Positions 12,603 to 24,158 of a stretch of 64,000 nt of DNA are shown here, piece by piece. Both the position numbers and the translations under genes were made by a program. Numbering within the stretch: position 1 is the stretch's first letter; each line of letters starts with the position of its first letter. The stretch is from Pardosa pseudoannulata (taxonomy: Eukaryota; Arthropoda; Arachnida; Araneae; Lycosidae). The DNA lies in contig CM063510.1 of assembly GCA_032207245.1 (NCBI GenBank), positions 48,461,995 through 48,525,994 on the forward strand, in the 5' to 3' direction. Under the pieces are notes generated by a model that was not told the origin of the DNA, did no database searches, and saw only the letters and a list, made by a program, of their open reading frames with translations.

Positions 12603-12833
12603 AAATTAATTTCATTTTTATTTATGTAAATGAGTGAAAATGATTTTACGTACCTACAATGTACATGTTCTGTGGGAAAATGCAATTTAATTGGTTCTGT
12701 AGCAGAACCAAAATTAAGTTTCTGTGTCAATAATAATATCTAAATTTTACTTTCAATATCACTTTGTTTAATAATTGTATTATTCTTGTGTGCACTCTGA
12801 ACAGGAAATCGGGATTGTAAGAAGGGACTAGAA

Positions 12834-13301
12834 CAGACCTGGGTAATTTGATTGACTTGGCAGGCTACATTGGACATGCTTCTTATAACTGGCAGGCTGC
12901 ACTGTATGTGTGCAGGATTGTGCAGTTTCTCAGTAAGATGCAAGTCTTCACAATGTTGCCCCTTAAATATTTTGATATCACTATATATTTCAGCCCTATA
13001 CAGTGTGACTTGATGTGGCCACTTCTTTGAATCTTAGCATGGCACAGGCCTGTATGTGTGTATATACATAATGGAGGAGAAAATTGAAAACAATTCATTA
13101 TTAAACTTATTCTATTGATATCCAAAAATTAATAATACAACAGTTAAAAAATTATAAATGTACTTAAATAGTCGAAGTAATAATCAATCAATCAATTAAA
13201 TAATATTATATTTATTCTAATGAATGCGATATTTGTTTCAAGCATAAATTTTATGAATTTTGCCATGGGCCACATGTGGCCGCAACATTTGCCCACTGCT
13301 G
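12834..13301. mobile_element. Nonautonomous hAT-type element (468 bp) with 8-bp target duplication
   Basis: It begins CAGACCTGGGTAATTTG and its last bases, reversed, read CAGCAGTGGGCAAATG. This matches the CAG..TGGGCAAA termini of hAT elements. The flanks GACTAGAA (12826-12833) and GCCTAGAA (13302-13309) differ at one of eight bases, the duplication size expected for hAT. The short open frames inside are not a transposase, so the copy depends on another element to move. Confidence 0.75.
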
Positions 13302-15294
13302 GCCTAGAAGAATTTTGGCTTCAGAGAAGGGTTCATAGCCTGAACATCCCAGGCCTTGCTCTCTCTCTGAGTTTTCTGGTGTTTAGTATATGCAGAATTA
13401 TTGACAAAAGATATAATATACAAATTAATACAAAGAATGGGGGAATTTATTAAATCATCTTTCAGCAGACTAAATGGTGTCAAGTATTCATGTCAACAGT
13501 ATCATCAAAACTCACTGATTCTGATTCAAAGTATGCTCTAGTTATTTAGTTGTAATTCATTTATGTTGTAAAATGAGCAGGGTTAGACAACCCAGGCAAC
13601 ATATTTGCTGTGAGTATGAGAAAAATATTAATATGTTAGTTATTCAATTAATTGAAATTTATACATACAATATTTAATTTTGCTAAAAATTTATAGTTTC
13701 TATTTGTACTGTTTAGTCTAAAAGCTAAAAATATTTGTAAATCTTAATTCTGGAGAAAACAACTATAAAAAGTTCTCTATTTAATTAAATAACTCAGAAT
13801 GCTATACAAATGTATTATATACAAGGTTCGTACGGTGCTTAAAAGTGCTTAAAAACTGCTTAATTTCGAAACGCGTTTTTAAGGCCTTAAAAAGTGCTTA
13901 AAGAGTGCTTAATTTTCCCCTAAAGTCCTTATTTTTTTTCTTGCCGACAGTTTTTAGTTGAATATTTCGAAATCGTCTATGAAAATCATAAAAGGTCGCT
14001 CGGGATTAATCGTTCAGTGTTAATGAAATCAGACACCGCAACGCTCCTTTTTTTCCTCTTTTTCCTTTTTTCTAGAAATCTCTCCTTTATTCCCTATTTT
14101 ACGACATTCCTCCTTTTTTCCGGCTATTCCCGCCTTTTATTCCTTTTTTCTTTGGGCCATTCACTCCTTTTATTCGTTTTTTCCTTCTCAACATTTACGG
14201 AGTTATGTAATGGTGGAACGGATTACACACACCGTCTTTCCCGTGTTTTGATAACATCTTTGTTTTTCTAACATTTTCTTTCTGTGGGATATTCACCTCC
14301 TCTCCCCTTAAAAAAGAAAGTCTTAGGCTATTTATTGGCGGTACAGGTGTTTGAAAATTACCAAATAACGATCAAAGTGTCTAAACCAAAGGGGAACCCG
14401 AATTTTTCGATTGTAGTGTCGAGAAATCTGTTTAACCCGTTTCTGAACCCAAGAGGGGGGAAAAAACCGTTACTCCGAGCCTGTGCACTTAAAAATACTG
14501 ACATATTGAATATTGAATTCAGGGATGATTCTAATCCGAATGTTTTTTGTGAGTTTGTTCTAAAAAAAACAGATTTTTTCGGAAATTAAAAAAAAAAAAA
14601 TAAAGGAAGAAGCCTTTTTTTTTTTATCTCATATATGTATAAATTTTGACGATAGTCTGAAAGTTTCTGTTTTTTTCTCTTTGCCGTGTCCACAATTTTT
14701 TTTCTGACAAAAAGTAGGAAAGTGCTCGCAACACGTGCTTCAAGGTCAAAAAGCCGTGTGACGCAATATAAATGAAACATATAGAACTTGTGTGGTTCTA
14801 GTTATAAAAGTACAACTAAGCCGTAATTCTATGTTTTTGGTAAAAAAAACAACCGTTTTCTGGATTTTGATTCCAGAAAATGCGCATTTTTTATCGGACC
14901 ATTATAATTAATAGTGCGATCATAATATGGTTCTCTCATACGGAAGAATTATATTTTAACAACCTGCGTACTTTCTTTATAGATATCTCCCGAACTCACG
15001 TGCATGTAGAACGATCGTAATACTGTTTTATATATCGGTATTTTTTTAATATCGCGGTAACAGTATTGAGATTCCAATCCCTCCTATAGTTATATCAAAC
15101 GGTACTTTATCTTATTGACTGAATTTTCTGCTATGGGCAGTGTCTGTGAGAGAATGACACTGTTGCAAATGACTTACGAAATTTTGGATATACACGGAAG
15201 TTCATTGTTGAAAAATCTGCACCTTTTTTTGTTAAGTTTTGCGTGTGCATTGAAGTTGATGAAAAATCATAACTTTTAACGGCAATCCCGATAA

Positions 15295-15475
15295 AAATCA
15301 GCCCTATAGCTGAATCGGTAGGACGAGGCCACGGGTTCGAATCCCGCTCTTTGTTCGTAGCCGTTCAGAATTGTAGTAATTAAGTAGAAAATTCCGATGT
15401 CTTTAGCCGTCGGGTAACATAAAACTGTAGCGCTCTCAGACCAAACTAAATGGTTACAAATCTGGTAGTCTAAAG
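15295..15475 (+). repeat. tRNA-derived SINE, family A, copy 1
   Basis: GGTTCGAATCC (about 15334-15344) is a perfect Pol III B box preceded by TAGCTGAATCGGTAGG, an A box. The two boxes are too close for a tRNA. The body shares the Family A words (CGTAGCCGTTCAGAAT, CTTTAGCC, CTCTCAGACCAAA) with copies at 23655, 45590 and 50480. It sits inside the 13822-16800 element. Confidence 0.65.
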
Positions 15476-15730
15476 TACAATTCGAACCCCCTTTCTCAGA
15501 TACCGAAAAAAATCCCGTCCTATTCGATCATCGTCCCGAAATATCGCTATTTTAAAAAAAAAAATTTAATTGTCCACTTAAAAAAATAGCCTTATACAGT
15601 GCATATATTATTTAAATCATGAGTTTTTAGACATTAAAATTAAATCTGATGATAATTATTGTATCTTTCTAAACTATTAGGATATAGATTTTATTGCTAT
15701 TTAAGAAACTCTGCAGTCACAAAATTAAAA

Positions 15731-15779
15731 AATATTTAGAAGACATTTCTATAAACAATAGAAATGTCTTCTAAAAATT
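15731..15779. repeat. Perfect 18-bp inverted repeat
   Basis: 15735-15752 pairs with 15758-15775 around a 5-base loop. Past one mismatch, three further base pairs extend the stem. Confidence 0.9.
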
Positions 15780-17004
15780 TGATATCTATAATGCGCATTT
15801 ATATTATTAATTATTTTTTAATTAGGATATTTGAGAAACTTCTGATTTGAATCTTTTTTTTCAACATTTTTTGATTAGGAGACTCGAGTGGTTGTTTATA
15901 TTAGTAAAAATTATTTAGCTTCTGGTATATTTCATACTTAGGTACTTGTTTTTGCATTATGCAAATCAAATAAATATTTTTAAATTGTTTCTTACTTTCC
16001 ATTTTTCCTTATTCATTTTCCTCCTTTTCCCCCCTCTAATATTTAACATCTGGGTCTGCTACTTTTATTAAAAATTTTTTGAAATTGTCCATTTAAAAAA
16101 ATTAGACTTATACTGTATTTTTTAAACATTAATTATAAATAAATCTAAGAAAAATTAATAGAATTTTACAAACTAGTTAAAAACAAATTTTAATGTTACA
16201 AAATTTTTAAGTTTTGTTAGAAGTGCATTTTAAAGCTTTGCTATTTGAAATGACTTTTAAGTTATTGGTGTACTGTTGAAATCCCTATTTTAACAAACCA
16301 GCTTATAACAAATGAAAATTTTGATTTCGTGACTTTCCATTTGTTTGCAATGCTAATTTATCCATAAATGGTGAATCTCCATTTTATACATTTATTGTGA
16401 ATCTTAGGAATGAGGTAGAAAGATCTGTTCTTTCAGTCATTTACTAAGTTTTTTTCTCCATTTTTTATAAAACTTTTTTGCATTTATGAAAAGATTTAGA
16501 TATATGTCTCTAGATTTAAAAACAAAGTGCATGAAATTAATAACATCTTGTTCAGAGCATTAATTTTTAATAGTTATTTAACTACCTCTTTTTTGCATTT
16601 TTCTCCTTTTTTCCCCAAAAGTTTGACTTCTGTCTCTGTGAAATACAATGATTTCTCACTTATACACACTCTCTTTTGTTCATGTTTTTGTTGAACCTAA
16701 TGTAATAACCATTATTTTATCTGATATGTTTCTGATAAGAGGTGCTTAAAAAGTTTGAATGGTGCTTAATTTTTTTCATTAAAAAAGTGTACGAACCATG
16801 ATATAGATTTCATGGGAAAAAGAAAATCTTAGCATCCATTTGAGATTGTGACTTTACAATATTTAAAGATACCAGGAATACAGAAGATTGGAGAGTCATT
16901 CTTTTTGGTTTTTATTCTACAGTTTTCAAAAAAGAACTTTTCTGTTTTATTTTTGTTTGCGAAAACTATTCAAGTTCCATATCTTTTTAGCTCCCTACAT
17001 ACCA

Positions 17005-17215
17005 CAAGGGCACTTGCCTATTAAACAATGTCCATACAACACTGTGGATTTTGCAATACTTCTGGAGGTGACAGGCCAAGCCTGGGGGTCTCTTGATCCC
17101 TGCTTCTAAATTACGAGGACCCAGCAGGGGTAATGTTACTTGCATCCGTAGCATACCATAAGCTGCACATGCTCTATGGGGGGGGTGCTTAATAGGTAAC
17201 AGCTTCACAGCCTTG
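17005..17215 (+). repeat. Family B SINE fragment, inverted relative to its neighbour
   Basis: The reverse complement of about 17050-17115 (tttagaagcagggatc..., then ccaggcttggcctg) matches the body of the Family B copies at 2290-2345 and 17365-17400. It therefore faces the copy at 17285-17565, giving an inverted pair about 75 bases apart. It contains a G8 run near 17178. Confidence 0.5.
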
Positions 17216-17284
17216 TTTTGACATAAAGGTATATGTGCTTTGTATTGTCATCGTTGCTGCATCAGAAAAAAAAACTGAGGATTT

Positions 17285-17565
17285 TATTGACCATTTTATT
17301 ATTTGAGTACTGTTTGGCAGCCAACACTACTCCCTAGTACAGCATAATGAACAAAGTCTTTACAATTTAGAAGAAGACCCCAGACTTGCCCTGCCATCTC
17401 CAGATGTATTGTTTGGGAACATAGAGAATATTGTAACTATGAAACTATTTTATGTGCCCCAGCCGCCATTAAGGAACACCATGGATCTTTGGCTGGCTCA
17501 ACCCTCAATCCTATAATTTTGTGATTGGTGCCTTTAACATTTGAGCTATCATGGCTCCATATATT
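17285..17565 (-). repeat. tRNA-derived SINE, family B, minus orientation
   Basis: Matches 2145-2505 over most of its length, including the A-box end near 17535-17551 when read on the minus strand (GATAGCTCAAATGTTAAAGG). No poly(A) tail is visible. Confidence 0.65.
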
Positions 17566-18390
17566 TGTCAAACATCAGTAATTTATCTCTTTAAGTAATT
17601 TTCATCATGAGAAGAGGCTCTAAAGTTGGACTCTGTCTGGGTGACAAATTTTATGGTTGCAATTTTGTCTTGATTTTGTTAAATACTGTGTTATTAATAA
17701 AATTTGTTAAAAATATTTGACAAAATATAAATTTTTTATGTCTTTGAAACTGGAACATAATTGTATTATATTATTTTATAGTAGTTTAATTGAAATACAA
17801 ACCAATACAGAGATTTTATTTTTTTACAATAGATCTGTCAATTAATGACTTGGGTTTGATTTAATGAATATACCCTCAGCAATTATTTTCAAGTTTTGCA
17901 AAACACATAGGATTTAAAAGCTACACCTAAAAATGTATTAATTAAACTCTCTAAATATTTAGAAGTAACATAACTGATGGAGAAAAAGGGGTTTTAAAAG
18001 AGCTTGATCTGGCATATGAAAGAGTGCCAGTTTCGACTTTATTATATATACAAAGAAATAAAGCACGAAAAACTAATTTTAATTCTAGATTTTGTATCCA
18101 ATCTTGCTATTGTTTTAAGAATCTTGCTTTTATTGCCATTAAGTGTGACAAATCAGAGAGATGCATTTCTCAAAAATAAGTTTGCATTTATCAACAATTT
18201 ATCTTTTTAATAGTAATTTTATCATTAGGGAGGAAGTTTCAAAATTGTTAGTACCATCCCTGGCCACTGATCCTCTGACTTGGACTGGGTTGTGTGTAGG
18301 TGGAATTCTATTAAAGACAAACGTTGTATTTTTTTAAGTTAATTTTAATCGTATATCACTGAAATGTTAAAGAATGTTGACATGTGTTTA
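17566..18390. other. Intergenic DNA, nothing recognised
   Basis: AT-rich. The open frame at 18004-18210 has no recognisable domain. Confidence 0.5.
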
Positions 18391-18399
18391 CATAATTAT

Positions 18400-18927
18400 G
18401 CATCTATCTATGAGTTTTAGCTACAATTGCCATGTCATCTGCAATCACAGCTAGTGTTCTGTTGTTGTGATGGCTTATATCCTTAAAGTAAGCATTAAAA
18501 AAATTACACTGAACTTGGATCCTTTAGGGACTTTAGCATTAATTGGCTTTTGTGTAAAGAACTAATGTTAATTAGTGTGTTTTAAAATTCTGTAGAAAAG
18601 GTAAGAGTGTATTAATTTAGCCCATAGAAGCTTGTAATTTGTTCTTAATTAGTAGATCAGTGTTCTATGCCAGACTTTTTCAAATGCCTTCTTGATATCA
18701 AAGTATGTTACACCAATATGCATTTGATTGGAGAATCTACATTTTCTTTCCTTTTCGCCAATATAAAACAATGACTCTAAGGCATATACGTCTGATGTAC
18801 AAGACATACACATTCTTCCATAGTCATAGACATAGCCAGAGTTACAAGACACTAGAAAGCTCAGCTCAATATTATCGGTTGGAAAGCACGGTAATATGGC
18901 CCAGTGGAACTCTATCTTAAAATCCAC
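18400..18927 (-). mobile_element. Jockey-type LINE fragment, reverse transcriptase palm (broken)
   Basis: On the minus strand, and in the right order, stand YFDIKKAFEKVWHRTLIY (18652-18705), a degenerate VPKGS (about 18525) and ADDMAIVAKTH (catalytic ADD codons at 18434-18442). These are non-LTR reverse transcriptase motifs A, B' and C. Stops and frameshifts separate them, so it is dead. No endonuclease domain is seen upstream. Jockey clade is the best guess. Confidence 0.75.
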
Positions 18928-19063
18928 GTCCAGATAAACCAGACAAAAAGACCAGATTTGGCAAAGAATGGTAGTCTGGTAACATTCCGTAAAGGTAAGA
19001 GAAACTGGTGAGACAGGACCGGCGTTTGAATTTAAGTATTGATAAAGCTATCGCGGGGGCGCC

Positions 19064-19761
19064 TTATTCACTACGGGTGTTGTAGGCATGGAATTTTAGG
19101 ATTTCCTTGTTGTTAATGAAAACTGAGGTTACTAGTTTTATCGCAAGGACGAGAGCAGGCTGAATGCAAGAGTTCATTGGTAATATATCAAGAAGCCCTT
19201 CTAATCGCAAGTGTTTTGTTCTGAACCGTTTGCAACTTCTGTTAGACGTCGGCTCCCAGACCGAAGCTGAATACAACAGAAATGGCTTAAAAACCATTAT
19301 GTATAACAAAATTTTATTAGCCTTACTCATACGATTATGGTACAGAAAGTGAGCATCGTACTTACTTTAAAAAAATTGCCAGTAATATAGTTCATATTTT
19401 TATTAATGGTCACATTACTGTCCAAATAAGTACCTAGATTCTTGATTTCACTACCAAAGGGAACTGGTCAGCCACATACTATGACCGACAGAGGTGGAAT
19501 ACTTTACAGTTAAAGAAAATAGTTTTAGTTTTATCCTACCAAATTCTTCACCGTTCAAACCAACATTCCAAACATCAACATAGAACTGAAGATGTTAGTG
19601 TATGAAGAGCACATGTCTGTGGAGGGCAAAGATATATATATCTTCGCGGCCGTATAGGCCGCAAACATGACGAAAATACCAAATATATGATATGAAATGT
19701 CATTAATAAATAAATAAAAAAAGAATGTGATCAAGCTTGGAACTCCGTGGGACCCCAACAA
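19064..19761 (-). mobile_element. Second Jockey-type LINE fragment, palm to thumb (broken)
   Basis: 19555-19761 (minus) reads GVPS...LFINDI...FAAYTAAKIYI, a decayed motif B'/C block in which the two catalytic aspartates are lost (FADDT became FAAYT). 19064-19330 (minus) carries the thumb segment NKILLYIMVFKPFLLYSASV, matching the LY..LIRP.L.YGA.VW block. Motif C appears here and again in the 18400-18927 fragment, so these are two insertions and not one. Confidence 0.7.
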
Positions 19762-20690
19762 GTACCTGCTGAGAAGGTACGAGTGTATAAATTGGGCTCT
19801 CAGTCGATGCTTAGTAAATTTGTGTATAGGACACTATGTTAGACCCAATTCAGTGACTTCTCAATGTCAAAGAAATGGCTCCAGTTTGATTACAGTTTTG
19901 GAATCCATCATGGAAGAACACCCTGACTCTAAGCAGCTGATGTGCTGTGGAATGACTGACTCTGAAGACAATTAGTCATTAATAATATTACTTTTTGGTA
20001 GAAAAGAATATACTGATTTGTAGACAGAGTATGTGTTCGACCAATACTCATCGAAAAAAACAAGGGTCTGATAAACAAGGGGAAAAGAATAAATCCTAGC
20101 TTGCGGATTGAAATTAAGATCAAAATTTCCCATCCTTAGGAAAAACCTAATTGTTATTCCATATTTTCCAAAGTACTTACTGTTTATTATACTGATTACT
20201 TAATTTTCGATTAATTCTAATTAAATTCATGGTTAGATCAAACTTGTATTTCAGTTTTCTGATATGTAGAAAGTCGCTATGGAGACATAATTTGATTACT
20301 TTTCGGTGAAGGGAAAATGTCAATCTAGAGATCAACAAAGATAAAAAATAAAAAAATAAATTTTTATGACATGAAACGAAAATCAAGGCAAATGCAAGGA
20401 GTCTTGATATTTCTAGGAAATAGTCATTGGTATTAAAAAAAATATAAAATAATATATAATTTTGGTAATTTAAATGAAAATATGGATATTACTTTACACA
20501 TACGATAATTGCTAGCAAATTGTCCCCAAGTGAATATCATTCAAATACAATTTTCGACGTAGTAACATTTATTTATTTTTTTTCACAGAAACAAAACATA
20601 TATATTTAAAACGGAAAGAAAATGAACTATATCTTATGTATTATCTAAAAATATATTAACCTTAATTTTGTTTATTTTTCTCAGTTTTTT
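19762..20690. other. Intergenic DNA upstream of Arkadia
   Basis: Open frames at 19727-19975 (+), 19929-20123 (-) and 20177-20386 (-) have no recognisable domain. The first part may still be LINE-derived. No clear promoter element was identified. Confidence 0.4.
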
Positions 20691-20699
20691 TTTTAGTTT

Positions 20700-20840
20700 G
20701 TGGTTTTCACCTGACATTACTGTATTATTTGTTGTCATTTGACCTGATGATGAAGAAGAGACTTACCTAATAGTTATGGCGGATGATGTTGGCCTATGTT
20801 CCTCTAAATTATACTTGAAATTTGAAGATTGTCTAAACAA
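20700..20840 (+). other. Candidate 5' non-coding exon of Arkadia, with uORF
   Basis: A strong donor AA|GTAAGT at 20841 ends a stretch that is less AT-rich than its surroundings. An ATG at 20776-20778 has G at -3 and +4 and opens MADDVGLCSSKLYLKFEDCLN. Spliced to 27040 this frame stops at TGA 27050-27052, which overlaps the Arkadia ATG (27049). So this is either a 5' UTR exon with an uORF or the first exon of a different splice form. The 5' end is a guess; no transcript evidence is available. Confidence 0.4.
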
Positions 20841-23654
20841 GTAAGTGCAGATGTTATACTTTGTACATACTTGTATGTAATGTTGAGGTTTAAAGAAATG
20901 TACTTTTCCTTGAATATGATGACATTTTGATTATTTTATCGGGATAATAAACACTGAGAATGTATTGTGGCGTCTTGTTACATTGCAATTGCTTGGCGTC
21001 ATTATATATTTGTTTTTATAATGGATGGATGGATTTTAATTTAAATGAGTTATTATTTGTTGAGTATTATAGTTAAAGATTTTAAAATTATTTTGTCCAA
21101 TGAGTTGATAAAATTTTTCTTGATGTTTCGATTTAGTTTCGACCAGTGTATTTATCCTTGTTATTTTTCTACATGTTAATAATTTTCATATCATATTAAC
21201 TCAATTCCAGATAATAAATAACTTCTCCAATGAACAGAAAATTTTGTGTTTTGTATTTTTAGTATTCCGCGAATCGGTTTGATTTGATTTTTTTGTATCT
21301 TTAAAAATTTTTTGACAACTGATAAGTCTCTCATTTTTCAATGTCACACGTGTTTTACGCCCACTATCTATTACTTAAGTTGGTTTTTGCACTTAATATT
21401 TGAGAGTAATTTCTTCATTTTATTACATATCAAAGTGTATAATAATATGAAAGTTTGATAATGCTGTCAGCTAATAGATAATGTGTTGAAAGACTTCCGT
21501 TAACGCAGATCGCTGATCGCCAAAAAAAAAATTGTGAAGCAATAATAAAGTCTACGTTTTATGCTTTTCGTAATGAAGTTCTTTACATAATTAAACAATC
21601 CGAAAATTAAATAATAAATTTAATTAGGTTTAATTATTCAACTATGGTAAAAGTGAAAATCTTCATCTTAATATTTATAAACACCTTACACGGGCATTAT
21701 GTGTATTAGTCCTTAAAGACAAGATGTCTCATTGTGTGGCATTTTTTAGCAATAATGTACTGTTTCAGTACTTAAAATTTTACTAGAATTGTTAACTTTT
21801 ATACACTTTAAAGAAATTGTATATAATTTTCAAAATTATTTCATATCAGTATTTTAGTTTATGATGCAGTTCTTTGTGGTTTATAATGATATTTAAGGTT
21901 TAAATTCAAATTGATTCCTGAGCCATTAGTCTCAAATTTTATAATTATATGTAGAAAATAAAGGGTGTATATTATAAATATCGAGGTTTTGTTATGTTTT
22001 TAAAATGGAATTTATATTAAAAATTTTTCCACTGTTATTAAAGTGAGTGATGTCTAAAGTTTTGAAACAAAGTTATCCTGATCTGTTTTGCTGCTACTAT
22101 ATCAGATTTTTAAAGATTAAAATTATAAATGTTAAATGTATTTTTGTTTTGGTTCAATTTAACCCTCGTTCATTTTTAAGGAGGTGAAAACACAAAAGAA
22201 AACCTTTAGTTTTAGATGTAGTTTTAATATCAAAAGATTGAGGTTGGTTGTTATAAATTGTACATAAAATAAATGGAAATAGTTCCATCTGTCTAGATTT
22301 TTCATATTAATATAATGATATCAATAATTAATATTCTTTTTTTTTACCCTACTATAAAACTACCATACTTTCTTTTTCAATTGAGCAAAATACATGTTTA
22401 GCATTTAGTATGGATTAAACACTGATAAGCTTATTTCATTGCTATTTATGAACATGAGTGTTGTTTAATGGAGAGTGATAATAATAAATGAATTATAAAT
22501 ATATCTTAACTTGTTCACATTATAAAAATGGAGAGTTACTTATAATAGAATTGTAATTATCCTATCCTATGCTGTATAAATTTGCTTCAAAGATCTTATC
22601 AAAATTGCTCATGAATTTTGAACTTTTTTATCATGGTATTTTATTTTTTATTTTCTGTTTTGAATTTATTCAATATAGAATGCATGCTTCTGTTTTAATT
22701 TTCAATTTACAGGCATTTAAATTTATGTACTAATTTTGATTTATTATTTTAAATGCAGAATTTGCCCTTTTTTAAAAATATGCTGGATAGCATCTTCTGG
22801 ATAAAATTTTAAGTTCTGTTTTGTTAATAGTTGATATTTAATTTTATAATTTTTTAAATTGGATAAATACTGTTTATTTTTAGTATGTTTTTAGTTTTTT
22901 TAATTGTGTTATCTTCTAAAATCCAACAGGTGAATTAATGCATTGTAAAGGGTTTCCTGCCTTTTTCTTCATACTGCTGTTACTTTTGTATTGCTCTTCT
23001 GTACGGAAAAGGATTAGCCAATATGCGACCATTTATGGTCGCTTCTGTTGAGGTGTATTGGTTTGACTATATTTTAAGAGGTAAATTTTACTCTGTTGAG
23101 GGATTCTAAATGAGCCACAAGTGTACCAAATGTTTCAAATTTTTTGTAAACCTAACAGTTTGTTTCTCAGATCATTGTATGAGCTTAACCTGTATTCAAA
23201 GTTCTGTAGCAGTTGACACTAAATTAAATTTTGTTTTTGTTATAAATTGTAATATGTGATTAATTATATTTTGAGTGCAAAGTATTTTTACAGAAAATTA
23301 AGATTGATACTTCATTTAGCTTGGTGGTTTCCCCATATTTGATCTTATGTATTCTTCAAAATCTGCATTATAAAATGTTTATGCAATTAATGTTAGTCTT
23401 TAACTATGTAATAGTTTACTAATTTCCTACAATTTCAACCTTGCATTATAAATGGAAATGCACTAGTAAAAAACCTTCAAACTGCTACGAATTTTCAGTC
23501 TCTTCAGGAAATATGAAGGGATTACCAAACTATATATATCACTCCTATAAACATAAAATTTCATGATTTTCATGGCATATTTCACCAAAATAAGTATAGC
23601 AGCATAATGCAAACTCTTTTTTTTTTAAAAAATCTGTATATTTGCCATATAACA

Positions 23655-23845
23655 TTTTATTATACAATCTGTTGGCTTAATGGTTAGAATGCTGATCTAC
23701 AGTGCTGTAGTACATGGATTTAAATCCCACTGTGGCGTGGATATTCATAGCCAGTCAGAATCAGCTTTAAGCAGTAGGTTTGTCTCATTAGCCCCTGTGT
23801 TGCAAAAAGTAAATTGAATGCTCCAAAACAACCTATTGAATATCT
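23655..23845 (+). repeat. tRNA-derived SINE, family A, copy 2
   Basis: A box TGGCTTAATGG (23673-23683) and B box GGATTTAAATCC (23717-23728) are 33 bases apart, the tRNA spacing. The downstream body (TAGCCAGTCAGAATC, GCTTTAAGCAGTA, TCTCATTAGCCCC) matches the other copies. It is the best-preserved head of the four. Confidence 0.75.
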
Positions 23846-24052
23846 CTAATAATTAAAAAATTAAAACCAAGTCAATAGTTTTTGTTATTTGTTAGTTTTT
23901 TTGTGAAAAGATATTTGCTTGCTAAATATTTGCAATATTTTGATTTGCAATATAGGTTGCATTTAGCTCCTTGTTACTATATTATTAAAGTATTCTTTTT
24001 ATTTCCTAAGATATGTTCTACCTCCTTAATCTTGTTTTTATAAGGTAACGTT

Positions 24053-24158
24053 TCTAGAATTTTAGTCATCATTTAAAAATGATGACTAAAATTCTAGACA
24101 CTTTTAAAATGACATATTTCATCAAATTCTAAACACATTAAAAATGTGTTTAGAATTT
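24053..24158. repeat. Two adjacent perfect hairpins
   Basis: 24053-24074 pairs perfectly with 24077-24098 (22 bp, 2-base loop). 24124-24139 pairs perfectly with 24143-24158 (16 bp, 3-base loop). The right arm of the first (ATTCTAGACACTTTTAAAAT) resembles the left arm of the second (ATTCTAAACACATTAAAAAT), as if one unit was copied in steps. Confidence 0.9.

Larger units (their letters stand above)
11191..12833. other. Intergenic DNA downstream of TAF5
   Basis: AT-rich. Apart from the hAT-like fragment (11612-11699) and the T21G13 homopolymer pair (12569-12602) nothing was recognised. Open frames at 12440-12730 and 12740-12943 look like chance. Confidence 0.5.
13822..16800. mobile_element. hAT-like 3-kb element with GTGCTTAA-repeat termini
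   Basis: It begins CAAGGTTCGTACGG and ends (reversed) CATGGTTCGTACAC, sharing CA-GGTTCGTAC. Both flanks carry ATATA (13817-13821, 16801-16805). GTGCTTAA and close variants recur at the left end (13836-13910) and right end (16742-16770). The interior has more CpG than the flanks, C/T-rich TTTATTCC-type runs (14045-14180), open frames with no known domain (14017-14271, 14284-14589), a tRNA-like SINE (15295-15475) and an 18-bp hairpin near 15755. No DDE or BED-finger transposase was identified, so the superfamily call rests on the termini only. Confidence 0.55.

Noticed and set aside
14017..14589. Two plus-strand open frames as a new gene
   Set aside because: They lie within the 13822-16800 element. 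The first is a translation of a C/T-rich simple-sequence run and the second shows no domain.
15301..15360. tRNA gene at the GGTTCGAATCC B box
   Set aside because: The A and B boxes are too close to hold an anticodon arm and the downstream body matches three other copies, so it is a SINE.
23673..23730. tRNA gene with good A/B-box spacing
   Set aside because: The acceptor stem does not pair and the sequence continues into the Family A SINE body.
24053..24098. microRNA precursor
   Set aside because: A 2-base loop and a fully perfect 22-bp stem are unlike pre-miRNA hairpins.
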